DNA from: Acidobacteriota bacterium
GTDB lineage: Bacteria > Acidobacteriota > Thermoanaerobaculia > Multivoradales > Multivoraceae
Assembly: GCA_003388555.1 (NCBI GenBank)
Contig: QQVD01000005.1
Location: 1 to 64,000, forward strand
Direction: 5' to 3'
DNA: 64,000 nt
Each line of letters opens with the position of its first letter. The first letter of the stretch is position 1. A model generated the notes under the pieces. The model was not told where the DNA came from, made no database searches, and was given only the letters and a program-made list of their open reading frames with translations. The translations under genes and the position numbers were made by a program. Positions 17,830-25,966 of the stretch are shown piece after piece.

Positions 17830-18311
17830 AGGTTGCGGTTCTTCTCCCGCGACTCTCGCGCCATCCGGTCGGCGAACTCCTGGAGCCGCTCGGCGAGGGC
17901 TGGGTCACCGTCGGCAGCGAGGATCCGCAGAGCCAGGAGTCCAGCGTTGCGCGCGTTTCCGATTCCGACGGTCGCGACCGGAACGCCGGCCGGCATCTGG
18001 ACGATGGAGAGCAGGGAATCCAGGCCGCGGAGCGCCCTGCTCTCCACCGGCACTCCGATCACCGGCAGCGTCGTCAGGCTCGCCACCATGCCAGGAAGAT
18101 GCGCGGCGCCGCCGGCGCCGGCGACGATCACCCGAAGGCCACGGCTGGCGGCGGACTCCGCATAGCCGACCATGTCGTGGGGCGTGCGGTGGGCCGAGAC
18201 CACGCGCACCTCGTGCTCGATGTCGAACTCCTCGAGTACATCGACCGCGCCTCGCATCGTCGGCAGGTCGGAGTCGCTGCCCATGATCACGCCGACCTTC
18301 GGTGTCGTCAT
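17826..18311 (-). CDS. purE: N5-carboxyaminoimidazole ribonucleotide mutase
   Basis: The 161-residue enzyme converts N5-CAIR to CAIR in purine synthesis. The conserved PurE features are present: [10 protein letters not shown] (residues 10-19), SAHRTP with His41, and [11 protein letters not shown] with His71. The order and length are those of class I PurE, the form that works with PurK. Its ATG overlaps the purK stop and its own stop overlaps the sbtA start, each by 4 bp (ATGA), so translation of the three genes is probably coupled. Confidence 0.97.
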   Translation of the reverse strand: MTTPKVGVIMGSDSDLPTMRGAVDVLEEFDIEHEVRVVSAHRTPHDMVGYAESAASRGLRVIVAGAGGAAHLPGMVASLTTLPVIGVPVESRALRGLDSLLSIVQMPAGVPVATVGIGNARNAGLLALRILAADGDPALAERLQEFADRMARESREKNRNL

Positions 18312-19477
18312 CGCTCGCTTCCGGATCGTTCGCTCCCGAATCGTATGTGAGCCGCGGCTCGGCTGGCCCGCTCTGTGGCCGTCGCGAGGTCCTCTCCGAG
18401 CGCTGTGACGTGTCCCATCTTGCGGCCACGACGGCTCGTCGATTTTCCGTAGACGTGGAGGCTCGCTCCGTCCACGGTCAGTGCCTCCTCGATCCCCAGC
18501 GGGACCCCGCTGCCCTCTCCGGAACCGAGCAGGTTGACCATCGCGGCAGCCGCCACCACCATCGAGGGAGAGCCGAGCGGCCAGCCGAGGAGAGCGCGGA
18601 CGTGGTTCTCGAACTGCGAGCACTCGCACGCCTCGATGGTGTAGTGGCCTGTGTTGTGCACCCGGGGAGCGATCTCGTTCAACAGCACCGTGCCGTCCTT
18701 CAAGAGGAAGAACTCGAGCCCGAAACTACCGACTCCGTCGATCGCCGCGACAGCCCGGGTCGCCATTGCGGCGACCTCCCGTGCCACGAGCGCGGACACG
18801 TCGGCAGGTGCCTGCACGAGATGACAGATGTGATCGTGGTTGGTCGTCTCGACGACCGGATAGACGACTGAGCTGCCGTCGCGCGCTCGAGTCACGATGA
18901 TCGCCAGCTCTCGCTCGAACGGACAGAGCGACTCGACGTAGAGCGGGTTGCGATCGCCGTCCAGCGTCCTCCACCCGCGCTCGAGACCGGAGGGGTCGAG
19001 GACCGTCGCGTTCCCCCTGCCGTCGTAGCTGTTTCGGCGTGACTTCAACACGGCCGGAAGGCCGTGCTCCGACACTGCCTCCCGCGTCGGGGCGTCGGCG
19101 AAGTCGACGACGGGCAGGCCGGCGTCCGCGAAGAGCTCCTTCTGCAGGAGCTTGTCCTGGACCAGAGAGAGCGTCGTGGAGCTCGGGCAGACGTGGTGTC
19201 CCAGTTCCTCGAGCCTGCGGAGGGAGAGAGGGTCGACGAACTCGTTCTCGAGTGCGATGACGTCCAGCCCGTCGGCGAGCTCCCGCAGGGTGGCTGGATC
19301 GTTCCAGTGTCCCTCGGCGAATCGCAGACCCGGGCCGTAGGCGGAGAGATCGTGACGGTTGTCGAGAATGACGACATCACAGCCCAGCCTGGTGGCTGCT
19401 GCTGCCGTCATCTTCGCCAGCTGCCCGCCGCCCAGGATGCCGATCCGCGGGAAGTGAGTAGGTCCGTTGTGTTTCAA
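18308..19477 (-). CDS. purK: N5-carboxyaminoimidazole ribonucleotide synthetase
   Basis: The 389-residue ATP-grasp enzyme makes N5-CAIR from AIR, ATP and bicarbonate. It has the N-terminal [11 protein letters not shown] motif, [17 protein letters not shown] for ATP binding, [39 protein letters not shown], and a C-terminal region with HVYGK. The start appears to be TTG at 19477, which places the GGGQ motif at the usual distance from the N-terminus. No strong Shine-Dalgarno is visible and the next internal Met falls inside the nucleotide-binding motif. First gene of the purK-purE-sbtA-sbtB operon; divergent from the membrane protein at 19639. Confidence 0.96.
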   Translation of the reverse strand: MKHNGPTHFPRIGILGGGQLAKMTAAAATRLGCDVVILDNRHDLSAYGPGLRFAEGHWNDPATLRELADGLDVIALENEFVDPLSLRRLEELGHHVCPSSTTLSLVQDKLLQKELFADAGLPVVDFADAPTREAVSEHGLPAVLKSRRNSYDGRGNATVLDPSGLERGWRTLDGDRNPLYVESLCPFERELAIIVTRARDGSSVVYPVVETTNHDHICHLVQAPADVSALVAREVAAMATRAVAAIDGVGSFGLEFFLLKDGTVLLNEIAPRVHNTGHYTIEACECSQFENHVRALLGWPLGSPSMVVAAAAMVNLLGSGEGSGVPLGIEEALTVDGASLHVYGKSTSRRGRKMGHVTALGEDLATATERASRAAAHIRFGSERSGSER

Positions 19478-19608
19478 AGTTCGTTGTAGCCCTGACGATC
19501 GAGCGCACGCGGCATGGTGGATCGGTGGAGGCTTCGCGCCTTCGGGGACCGTGGATTCGACGGCGGCTCGACGCCAACGCTACCGGTGAGGGGGCGCGTG
19601 GAAGGAGC

Positions 19609-19638
19609 GTGGAGGTGAAACTCGTGGAGGTGAAACTC
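19609..19638 (+). repeat. 15-bp tandem duplication carrying SD and GTG
   Basis: GTGGAGGTGAAACTC occurs twice in tandem (19609-19623, 19624-19638), followed by GTG at 19639. Each copy supplies a GGAGG and a GTG at functional spacing, so the gene has two or three equivalent starts. Confidence 0.9.
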
Positions 19639-20118
19639 GTGACGGGTCACCGCGGCAGCGGTTCGACTCCGGTGCGCACCGCGATACTGACGACTGCCGT
19701 CTTCCTCGCCGCTTTCGGGGTCGAGGGCCTCGTCGTGCTCGCCCTCGGCGGCGGACAGGTGACAGCGCAGCGGCTCGTCGTCGCGGCCGCGGTGTATTCG
19801 CTCCTCGCCTTGCCCGTCCTGGTCTGCGCGCTGGCGACCTCTCTGACCCTCAGCGCAGCGGGCCGGAGCGCACCGCGACTCCCCTGGGCGGTCGCCGGTG
19901 GCGTCGTGGTCGCCCTGGTGCCGTGGATGGTCGGCATCCTGGTCTTCAGCGACGGCGACGATCCGAGCGATATCGTCGGCTATCTCCAGATCTGGTCGAG
20001 GGATCCCCTCGGGCTCGCCCTCGGTACCATCCCCTATGCGGCGTCCGGGATCGCCTTCGCGTGGTCGGTCCATGAACGCCGCCGCTTCGGAAACGCCATG
20101 GAGACGACGAAGGCATGA
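19639..20118 (+). CDS. Small four-helix membrane protein, unknown function
   Basis: The protein of about 159 residues has four hydrophobic segments: AILTTAVFLAAFGVEGLVVLAL, LVVAAAVYSLLALPVLVCALA, WAVAGGVVVALVPWMVGILVF, and GLALGTIPYAASGIAFAW. I do not recognise a family. GTG 19639 has GGAGG 8 nt upstream; GTG 19624 is equally possible because the upstream site is duplicated. Its stop overlaps the start of the next gene (ATGA), so the two are probably co-translated. Confidence 0.65.
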   Translation: MTGHRGSGSTPVRTAILTTAVFLAAFGVEGLVVLALGGGQVTAQRLVVAAAVYSLLALPVLVCALATSLTLSAAGRSAPRLPWAVAGGVVVALVPWMVGILVFSDGDDPSDIVGYLQIWSRDPLGLALGTIPYAASGIAFAWSVHERRRFGNAMETTKA

Positions 20119-20660
20119 AGGCCAGGCAGCGAGACAGCCTGCTCGAGACCCTGCGAGCCCGCTTCGTGGAGAACCCGCTGCGGCACGAGGGCATGGGATG
20201 GGAAGAAGTGCGAGAGCGCCTCGAAGGCGACACAGCCAGGCTGCAGGCCCTCGATGCGATGGAGCGCACCGGCGGCGAGCCGGACGTCGTCGCCCTCGAT
20301 ACGGACCGCGAGCGGATCTGCTTCGTCGACTGTTCTCGCGAGAGCCCTGCCGGGCGGCGCAGCCTCTGCTACGACCGCGCCGCGCTCGACGCCAGGAAGG
20401 CCAACAAGCCGCAGGGTAGTGCGGTCGAGATGGCGGCGGAGATCGGCATCGAGATGCTCGACGAGAGGCGCTACCGTCGCCTCCAGGAGCTCGGCGAGTT
20501 CGATCTCAAGACGTCGAGCTGGATCGCCACCCCGGAGGCGATTCGCGAGCTCGGCGGCGCCCTGTTCTGCGATCGTCGCTACGACTGCGTGTTCACCTAC
20601 CACAACGGAGCGCAGTCGTACTACGCGGCGAGGGGGTTCCGGGGGTTGCTCAGGGTGTGA
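20115..20660 (+). CDS. DUF4256-like conserved protein
   Basis: The 181-residue soluble protein resembles the DUF4256 family: LLETLRARFVENPLRHEGMGWEEV, CYDRAALDARKANKPQGSAVEMAAEIGIEML, DLKTSSWIATPEAIRELGGALF, and VFTYHNGAQSYYAARGFRGLL. The family has no established function. The ATG at 20115 overlaps the upstream membrane-protein stop by 4 bp (ATGA), so it belongs to the same two-gene operon. Confidence 0.85.
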   Translation: MKARQRDSLLETLRARFVENPLRHEGMGWEEVRERLEGDTARLQALDAMERTGGEPDVVALDTDRERICFVDCSRESPAGRRSLCYDRAALDARKANKPQGSAVEMAAEIGIEMLDERRYRRLQELGEFDLKTSSWIATPEAIRELGGALFCDRRYDCVFTYHNGAQSYYAARGFRGLLRV

Positions 20661-20775
20661 TCCGCGGCTCGCCCGCCTGGCACCGGACGACGCCAGACCA
20701 ACCGGGTCCCGGCAGGTCGGTGGCAGGTCGTCGGATCGGGGCGAGCTCGGGCAGGGAGACAGGTCAGGGGAGGAG

Positions 20776-21156
20776 ATGAGACGCCTGTGGACGATCCTCG
20801 GCGCCGACGACGTCGCCGCGAGCTGCCGCTGGTACCAGGGGCTGCTCGGGCTGGAGGCGACGCCTCCCGGCCACGATCACTTCGCGCAGATCCTCGACGA
20901 GGACGGCACGGTGCTGCTCTGCCTGCACGCCTGGGAAGCCCACGAGCATCCGCCGCTGACCAGCCCCCGGCTCGCCATTCCCGGAAACGGCCTGCTGCTC
21001 TTCTTCCGCGTCGCCGACTGGGAGGCCGCCCTCGCGAGGGCCCGCACCCTCGTCGAGCGACTCGAGGAAGAGCCGCACCGCAACCCCAACACCGGCACGA
21101 TGGAGTTCTCGCTGCGCGATCCGGACGGCTACTGGGTGACGATCAGCGCGCGATGA
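20776..21156 (+). CDS. VOC/glyoxalase-like single-domain protein
   Basis: The 126-residue protein has one VOC module: LGADDVAASCRWYQGLLGLEATPPGHDHFAQI, a central LFFRVADWEAALARARTL, and ending MEFSLRDPDGYWVTI. Such proteins are dimeric metalloenzymes or resistance and binding proteins. The final motif has Tyr/Trp where glyoxalase I has its metal Glu, so catalysis is uncertain. The ribosome site GGGGAGGAG directly precedes the ATG at 20776. Confidence 0.75.
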   Translation: MRRLWTILGADDVAASCRWYQGLLGLEATPPGHDHFAQILDEDGTVLLCLHAWEAHEHPPLTSPRLAIPGNGLLLFFRVADWEAALARARTLVERLEEEPHRNPNTGTMEFSLRDPDGYWVTISAR

Positions 21157-21426
21157 CGCGAACGAGACGGTGACGTCGTCTCGGCGGGTGCCTGGCGAGT
21201 GGCGCTGCCGCCGCGGGCTCCGTGGGGCATCGATGGGGCGCTCTCGGGGGTCGGTCCCGTCGCCGCCGCTATGGGCGCTCACCGACGATCCTGCGCTCAG
21301 ACCGTAGCGCGCGTGGCGCGGTTTCGCCCCGATGGCGTGGGTGTCTGACGAGGGTGGGCGCATCCTCCGATGCGATGCGCCGATCGTCGCCCGGTCCGAG
21401 GGACATTCGACACGGGAGGAATCGAC

Positions 21427-22507
21427 ATGCTCGAGCAGAGATTCGATCCACTAGGGGCTTGCTGAAAAAGCCCTGTGGGCCTCGTTTCGAGCGCCGTTGG
21501 CCTCAGATCCTGTGGCGCGCGAGCGAGAGCAATGCGGTGCCATTGTAGAGGGAGCGCAACGCAGGAGATGGGCCAACGCCGCCGAAACCCGCAGGGCGCG
21601 GGGGTTTGCGCCCCCTGGCCGCGTTGGGCCTCCTCCACGATGGCACCGCATCGAGCTCGTCGGCCGCGCCACGACCAGACGGCGCAGATCCCCGCGCGAG
21701 GCTCCGCAGGACTTCTTCAGCAAGCCCCTAGAGGTCGCGGCGTACGAGAACGCTGCCTGGTCGCGCGCCGCGTCCAGCTACGACAGGGGCTTCGGCAGGC
21801 TCGTGAAAGAGGCGCTGCCGGCGCTGCTGACCGGGGTCGCCGCAGGTCCGGGGGACAGGGTCCTCGACCTCGGGTCGGGTACCGGCTTGGCCGCCGCTGC
21901 TGCCGCCCGCCTCGGTGCTGAGGTGGTCGGCGTCGATTTCTCGCCAGTTATGGTCGCCGTGGCCGAGCAGAGCCATCAGGGGATCGACTTCCGGGTCGGC
22001 TCGGTCGAGGAGCTGCCCTTCGAGGAGCAGGTCTTCGACGTCGCGATCGCCAACTTCGCACTCCACCACTCGGGGGCACCCGAGTCGGTCCTGCGCGAGG
22101 TCCACCGAGTGCTCGCCCCCGGGGGTCGTCTCGGATTCACCGTCTGGGCCGAGCCCGAGGCTCTCGAAGCCTTCGGACTGTTCTTCGCGGCGGTCGAGAA
22201 GCATGCTGGTGCTGTCGAGCTGCCGCACGGTCCGCTGTTCGGAGTCAGCGATCCCGACGCCCTCGAGAGTCTCGTCGACGACGCCGGATTCGGCGCTGTC
22301 GCAGTGCGTCGTCTCTCCCTCAGTTGGCGTACCGGCTCGCTGGATCCGTATCTCGCGGCGTTTCGTGACTGGGCCGATCTCGGCCGTCTGCCGCTCGAGG
22401 GGCAGAAGCGCATCGAGGAAGCGGTGCGGCGCGGCGCAGAGGCCTACCGAACCGATCACGGCTTCGAAATGCCCAACCCGGCCGTGCTGGTGATCGGCGT
22501 GAACTAG
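21427..22507 (+). pseudogene. UbiE-like methyltransferase gene split by a MITE-like element
   Basis: The gene starts at ATG 21427 behind GGGAGGA and reads MLEQRFDPL for nine codons, then enters an inserted element and stops at 21463-21465. After the element the frame resumes exactly at GAG 21731 (EVAAYENAAWSRAASSYDRGF) and runs to TAG 22507. Removing the 277-bp insertion restores a 267-residue class I methyltransferase: VLDLGSGTGLAAAAAA, VGVDFSPVMV, FDVAIANFALHH, and VLAPGGRLGFTVWAE. An open frame from TTG 21497 passes through the element into the methyltransferase, so a protein with an element-encoded N-terminus remains possible. Target unknown. Confidence 0.85.
21454..21727. mobile_element. 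274-bp palindromic MITE-like element with CTA/CTAG target duplication
   Basis: The ends are GGGGCTTGCTGAA and its reverse complement TTCAGCAAGCCCC. The two halves stay complementary almost to the centre: ATGCGGTGCCA at 21532-21542 pairs with TGGCACCGCAT at 21641-21651, and AAACCC at 21585 with GGGTTT at 21602. CTA (or CTAG, which merges with the inverted repeat) is present on both flanks. No transposase is encoded, so it would be moved in trans. Not assigned to a named family. Confidence 0.85.
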
Positions 22508-22566
22508 CTCCGCCGGGCAGCCGACGGTAGGCTGGCGTTGCCGTCCCATCGGGGGAGTCGCGCCGG

Positions 22567-23178
22567 ATGAAGCACGTACAGCTGAGATGGTCGCAGAGCT
22601 GGGAGCTGCTCGGCCTGGCGCCGCCCGACGGCGTGCTCGAGAGGCTGCTCGAGCGCCACGCCGAGGACCATCGCCACTACCACGATCTCGACCACGTGCT
22701 CGACTGCCTGGAGAAGGCAGTGGGCAGCCGAGCCCATCAGCGCGACCCGGCAGCGGTCGACCTGGCGCTTTGGTTCCACGACGCGATCTACGATCCGCGC
22801 CGCGGCGACAACGAGGAGCGCAGTGCCGAGCTGGCCGAGCGCGAGCTGGCGCCTCTGCTGCCCGCCGAGCTCGTCTCCCGCATCGCCGGTCTCATCCTCG
22901 ACACCAGGCACGACTCGGCCCCGTCGTCTGCCGACGGCGCCGTGGTGGTCGACATCGACCTCTCGATCCTCGGCGAGACCCCGCAGCGCTTCGCTGCCTA
23001 CGAGGAGGCGATCCGCGCCGAGTACGAGTGGGTGCCGGAACCGCTCTTCCGTCGCGAGAGGCGGCGCATCCTGCAGAGCTTCCTGGAGCGGGATGCGATC
23101 TACTCGACCGACAGCTTCCGCGAGCAGTACGAGGAGCGCGCCCGTGCCAACCTCGAGCGGGCCATCGCCCGGCTCTGA
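22567..23178 (+). CDS. Predicted HD-type metal-dependent phosphohydrolase
   Basis: The 203-residue protein resembles the COG4339 group of predicted HD phosphohydrolases. It begins SWELLGLAPPDGVLERLLERHAEDHRHYHDLDHVLDCL, then has LALWFHDAIYDPRRGDNEERSAEL, containing the HD pair, a helix with LILDTRHD, and DIDLSILGE as a further acidic site. The HYHDLDH, FHD and DIDLS clusters are the likely metal ligands. The substrate, probably a nucleotide, is unknown. The ATG at 22567 follows GGGGGAG with a spacer of about 10 nt. Confidence 0.82.
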   Translation: MKHVQLRWSQSWELLGLAPPDGVLERLLERHAEDHRHYHDLDHVLDCLEKAVGSRAHQRDPAAVDLALWFHDAIYDPRRGDNEERSAELAERELAPLLPAELVSRIAGLILDTRHDSAPSSADGAVVVDIDLSILGETPQRFAAYEEAIRAEYEWVPEPLFRRERRRILQSFLERDAIYSTDSFREQYEERARANLERAIARL

Positions 23179-23342
23179 GCCCATCACGGCGTGTAGGGCG
23201 CAGGGCCACCCGAGGCCATCGCAGGGCCCCGCCATCGCCATGCGGTCGCCACAATCGGCAGCGAGGATGCTCCGACGGGTCGGACGACGTGGGAGAGAGA
23301 ATTCCCGGATCCGACGCGAGCCGAGATCGGGAGAGCAGAGTC

Positions 23343-24746
23343 ATGAACAAGCAGGTAGCGGCGACCGCGGTCGCATCCGTGATCACCCTCACGTTCGCCG
23401 CCGTAGCGGTGATCCTGCTGATGCGTAGCGACGGGCCCTCGGCCTCGGCGCCGAGCGCGGCGGCGCTTCCGGCCACGGCTTCTGCAGCAGACAGGACCCC
23501 GGCGCCGGGGGCGCTGGCGTCCCGGGAGGGTGCCGAGGGCGCCGACTGGCAGGGCTTCCTCCGCGGCCGGGTGAGCACGGACAGCGGCGAGACCTACGAG
23601 GGCCGAATGCGCTGGGGAGGCGACGAGGAGGCCTTCTGGAACGACTCCTTCAATGGCTACAAGGCCATCAACCCCTGGGCCGGCCACGTGGCGCCGGAGC
23701 ACCTCGAGGAGAAGGTCGGCTACGAGATCTTCGGCGTCGAGGTCTTCGAGCGCACGCGCCGGGTCGACCTCTCCAGGCCCTTCATGGCGCGTTTCGGCGA
23801 CCTGGTGCGCATCGAGCGCCGCGGACGCGACATCCTGGTCACGCTGAAGAGCGGCACCGTGGTCGAGCTCGACCGGATGAACGCCGACGATCTCGCCGAC
23901 GGGCTCCGGGTCTGGGACGAGCGTCGCGGCGTCGTCGATCTCCCCGAGCGGCGCATCCACGTCGTCGAGTTTCTTCCGGCTGTTCCCTTCGCCGACCCAC
24001 CCGCGAGGCTGTTCGGGACCCTACGCACCCGCGACGGCCTGGCGCTCACCGGCTTCGTGCAGTGGGACCGTGAGCAGTGTCTCGGCAGCGACGAGCTCGA
24101 GGGCGTGAAAGCTGGAGGCGAGGCGCGCGACGTGGTCCGCCTGCGCTTCGACACCATCCGTTCGATCGAACGTTCCGGTGACGACGCCTCGCTGGTCGTG
24201 CTCGCCGACGGTAGCGAGCTGACGCTCACCGGCTCGCAGGTCGGCGGCGGTCATCGCGGCGTGTTCGTCGACGATCCTCGCTACGGCAGGGTGCTGGTGC
24301 ACTGGAGCGCCTTCGATCGTCTCGATCTGCATCCACCCGACGAGCCGGGCAGCGGGCCGGCATACGACGATTTCGAACCGGGACGACCGCTGCACGGCAG
24401 CGTGACCCGTCGCGACGGGGCTCGCCTCGAAGGCCGCATGGTGTTCGATCTCGACGAGAGCGAGTCCACCGACACGCTCGACGCTCCGGCCGCGGGTAGC
24501 CGTGGCGTCCACTACATGCTGCCCTTCGGCCGCATCGCTGCGATCGTTCTCGGCGACGAGCCCGACCCGACGGTCGTGGTGACCCTGGAAGAGGGCGAGA
24601 TGCTGGGTCTGGAGCTCCAGGGTGATCTCGGCGAATCGAATCTCGGCATGCTCGTCTTCTCCGGCGACGGCGACCCGCGGTACGTACCGTGGAACGAGGT
24701 CGTCAGGATCGACTTCGAACCCTCCGCCGTAGAAGACCCGAGGTGA
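23343..24746 (+). CDS. Membrane-anchored protein of unknown function with repeated small beta domains
   Basis: The 467-residue protein has one N-terminal membrane helix (about 6-27, VASVITLTFAAVAVILLM), a Ala/Pro-rich linker to about 60, then a beta-rich periplasmic part. Three or four similar modules are visible, each starting with a LxGxVxxxxGxxxxGxMxW-like pattern: FLRGRVSTDSGETYEGRMRW, LFGTLRTRDGLALTGFVQW, LHGSVTRRDGARLEGRMVF. They alternate with FDTIRSIERSGDDASLVVL or FGRIAAIVLGD...VVVTL. This suggests tandem SH3-like or Sm-like small barrels. No family recognised and no catalytic motif seen. The ATG at 23343 sits after GGGAGAGCAGAG. Confidence 0.7.
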   Translation: MNKQVAATAVASVITLTFAAVAVILLMRSDGPSASAPSAAALPATASAADRTPAPGALASREGAEGADWQGFLRGRVSTDSGETYEGRMRWGGDEEAFWNDSFNGYKAINPWAGHVAPEHLEEKVGYEIFGVEVFERTRRVDLSRPFMARFGDLVRIERRGRDILVTLKSGTVVELDRMNADDLADGLRVWDERRGVVDLPERRIHVVEFLPAVPFADPPARLFGTLRTRDGLALTGFVQWDREQCLGSDELEGVKAGGEARDVVRLRFDTIRSIERSGDDASLVVLADGSELTLTGSQVGGGHRGVFVDDPRYGRVLVHWSAFDRLDLHPPDEPGSGPAYDDFEPGRPLHGSVTRRDGARLEGRMVFDLDESESTDTLDAPAAGSRGVHYMLPFGRIAAIVLGDEPDPTVVVTLEEGEMLGLELQGDLGESNLGMLVFSGDGDPRYVPWNEVVRIDFEPSAVEDPR

Positions 24747-24931
24747 TCGGCAACGACTGCACTCTCGTGGCAGAGGAGCCCGAGAGAGTGAGACGGCGAA
24801 AGCCGGAGCCGGGCGTTTCGGGGTTGTTCCGGGATAGGGTGCGCGGGTCTTCGACCGACAACTGATGGGTGGGTGAGCCACTACGTGAGTCGCCATCGAG
24901 GCGAACCTGTTCCCGACCGGAGGACCGAGAC

Positions 24932-25324
24932 ATGAGTAGCAACCTGGACGTGGTGCGTGCGCTGTACGAGTCGTTCGCGGCCGGCGACGTACCCGCGGTG
25001 CTTGGAGCCCTGGCGGCAGACATCGAATGGACCGAGGCCGAGGGTGGCCCCTACGGCGGCGTTTCGATTGGCCCCGATGCGGTACTCGAGAACGTCTTCG
25101 CCAAGCTCGGTTCGGAGTGGGACGGTTTCGCGGCGGTGCCGAGTGAATTCGTCGCGGATGGCGACACCGTGGTGGCGCTCGGGCGCTACAGCGCCACCTA
25201 CAAGGCGACCGGCAAGAGCTTCGAGGCGCCGTTCGCCCACGTCTGGAAGCTCGACGGTGGCAAGGTGAGCTCCTTCCAGCAGTACACCGACACGGCGGTG
25301 CACAACCGCCCGCTCGTGCCTTGA
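24932..25324 (+). CDS. SnoaL-like NTF2-fold protein
   Basis: The 130-residue protein has the SnoaL/ketosteroid-isomerase-like pattern VVRALYESFAAGDVPAVLGALAADIEWTEAEGG, FVADGDTVVALGRYSATYKATGKSFEAPFAHVWKLDGGKVSSFQQYTDT. Such small cone-shaped domains bind hydrophobic small molecules or act as isomerases; the role here is unknown. The ATG at 24932 follows GGAGGACC. The next gene starts within its stop codon (TTGA overlap). Confidence 0.88.
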   Translation: MSSNLDVVRALYESFAAGDVPAVLGALAADIEWTEAEGGPYGGVSIGPDAVLENVFAKLGSEWDGFAAVPSEFVADGDTVVALGRYSATYKATGKSFEAPFAHVWKLDGGKVSSFQQYTDTAVHNRPLVP

Positions 25325-25956
25325 GACAAACGGTGGGTCCTTCCGCTCACAGCCGAGCTCCGCTCCGCCGTCCAGCGACCGAGCTGGCCACGAAGCGGCA
25401 GCGCTCGCTGCCGGAGCAGGCGGTTCTGTTGATGGTGCTGACGATGGCGCTGGCGGCGATCTCCGGATGTGGAAACGACGCGGAAGTCGAGACGATGGGC
25501 GATGAACGAGAGCTGCGAGATCCTGGAGCGATCGAACAGTTCGCCGAGAGCTACACCCGCGCGTGGAGCAGCGGCGATCCGTCCAGTGTCGCGTCTCACT
25601 TCTCCGAGAACGGCTCGCTGCGGATCAACGACGGCGAGCCGTCGATCGGGCGCGAGCAGCTCACGGAGACCGCCCGGAGCTTCATGTCCGACCTGCCGGA
25701 CATGGTGCTGACGATGGACGAGATCCGCGCCGAGGGTGACACCGGCGATCGCTTCGTCTACCGGTGGACGCTGCGCGGCACCAACAGCGGTCCCGGCGGT
25801 ACCGGCAACCGGGTCGACATCAGCGGCCACGAGGAGTGGCGGATCGGCGAGGACGGCCTGATCGCCGAGTCGCAGGGGCACATGGACCTGGACGACTACG
25901 AGAGCCAGCTCTCCGGCGCCGCGCAGGAGGCCGACCAGCTCGAGCAGCCCGAGTAG
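25321..25956 (+). CDS. Lipoprotein with SnoaL/NTF2-like domain
   Basis: A signal segment VLLMVLTMALAAISGC gives a lipobox with a lipidated Cys. A second NTF2-fold domain follows: IEQFAESYTRAWSSGDPSSVASHFSENGSLRINDGEPSIGREQL, ending EEWRIGEDGLIAESQGHMD. Length is up to 211 residues. The start is uncertain: a TTG at 25321 overlaps the previous stop (TTGA) and gives a long basic N-region, while an ATG at 25432 gives a very short signal. Probably a membrane-anchored companion of the preceding protein. Confidence 0.72.
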   Translation: MRQTVGPSAHSRAPLRRPATELATKRQRSLPEQAVLLMVLTMALAAISGCGNDAEVETMGDERELRDPGAIEQFAESYTRAWSSGDPSSVASHFSENGSLRINDGEPSIGREQLTETARSFMSDLPDMVLTMDEIRAEGDTGDRFVYRWTLRGTNSGPGGTGNRVDISGHEEWRIGEDGLIAESQGHMDLDDYESQLSGAAQEADQLEQPE

Positions 25957-25966
25957 CCCGAGAGCG

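Noticed and set aside
21454-21727. The palindromic element as an intrinsic terminator or attenuator of the methyltransferase
   Set aside because: It is far too long, is flanked by a CTA/CTAG duplication, and removing it restores the gene exactly, which fits insertion rather than regulation.
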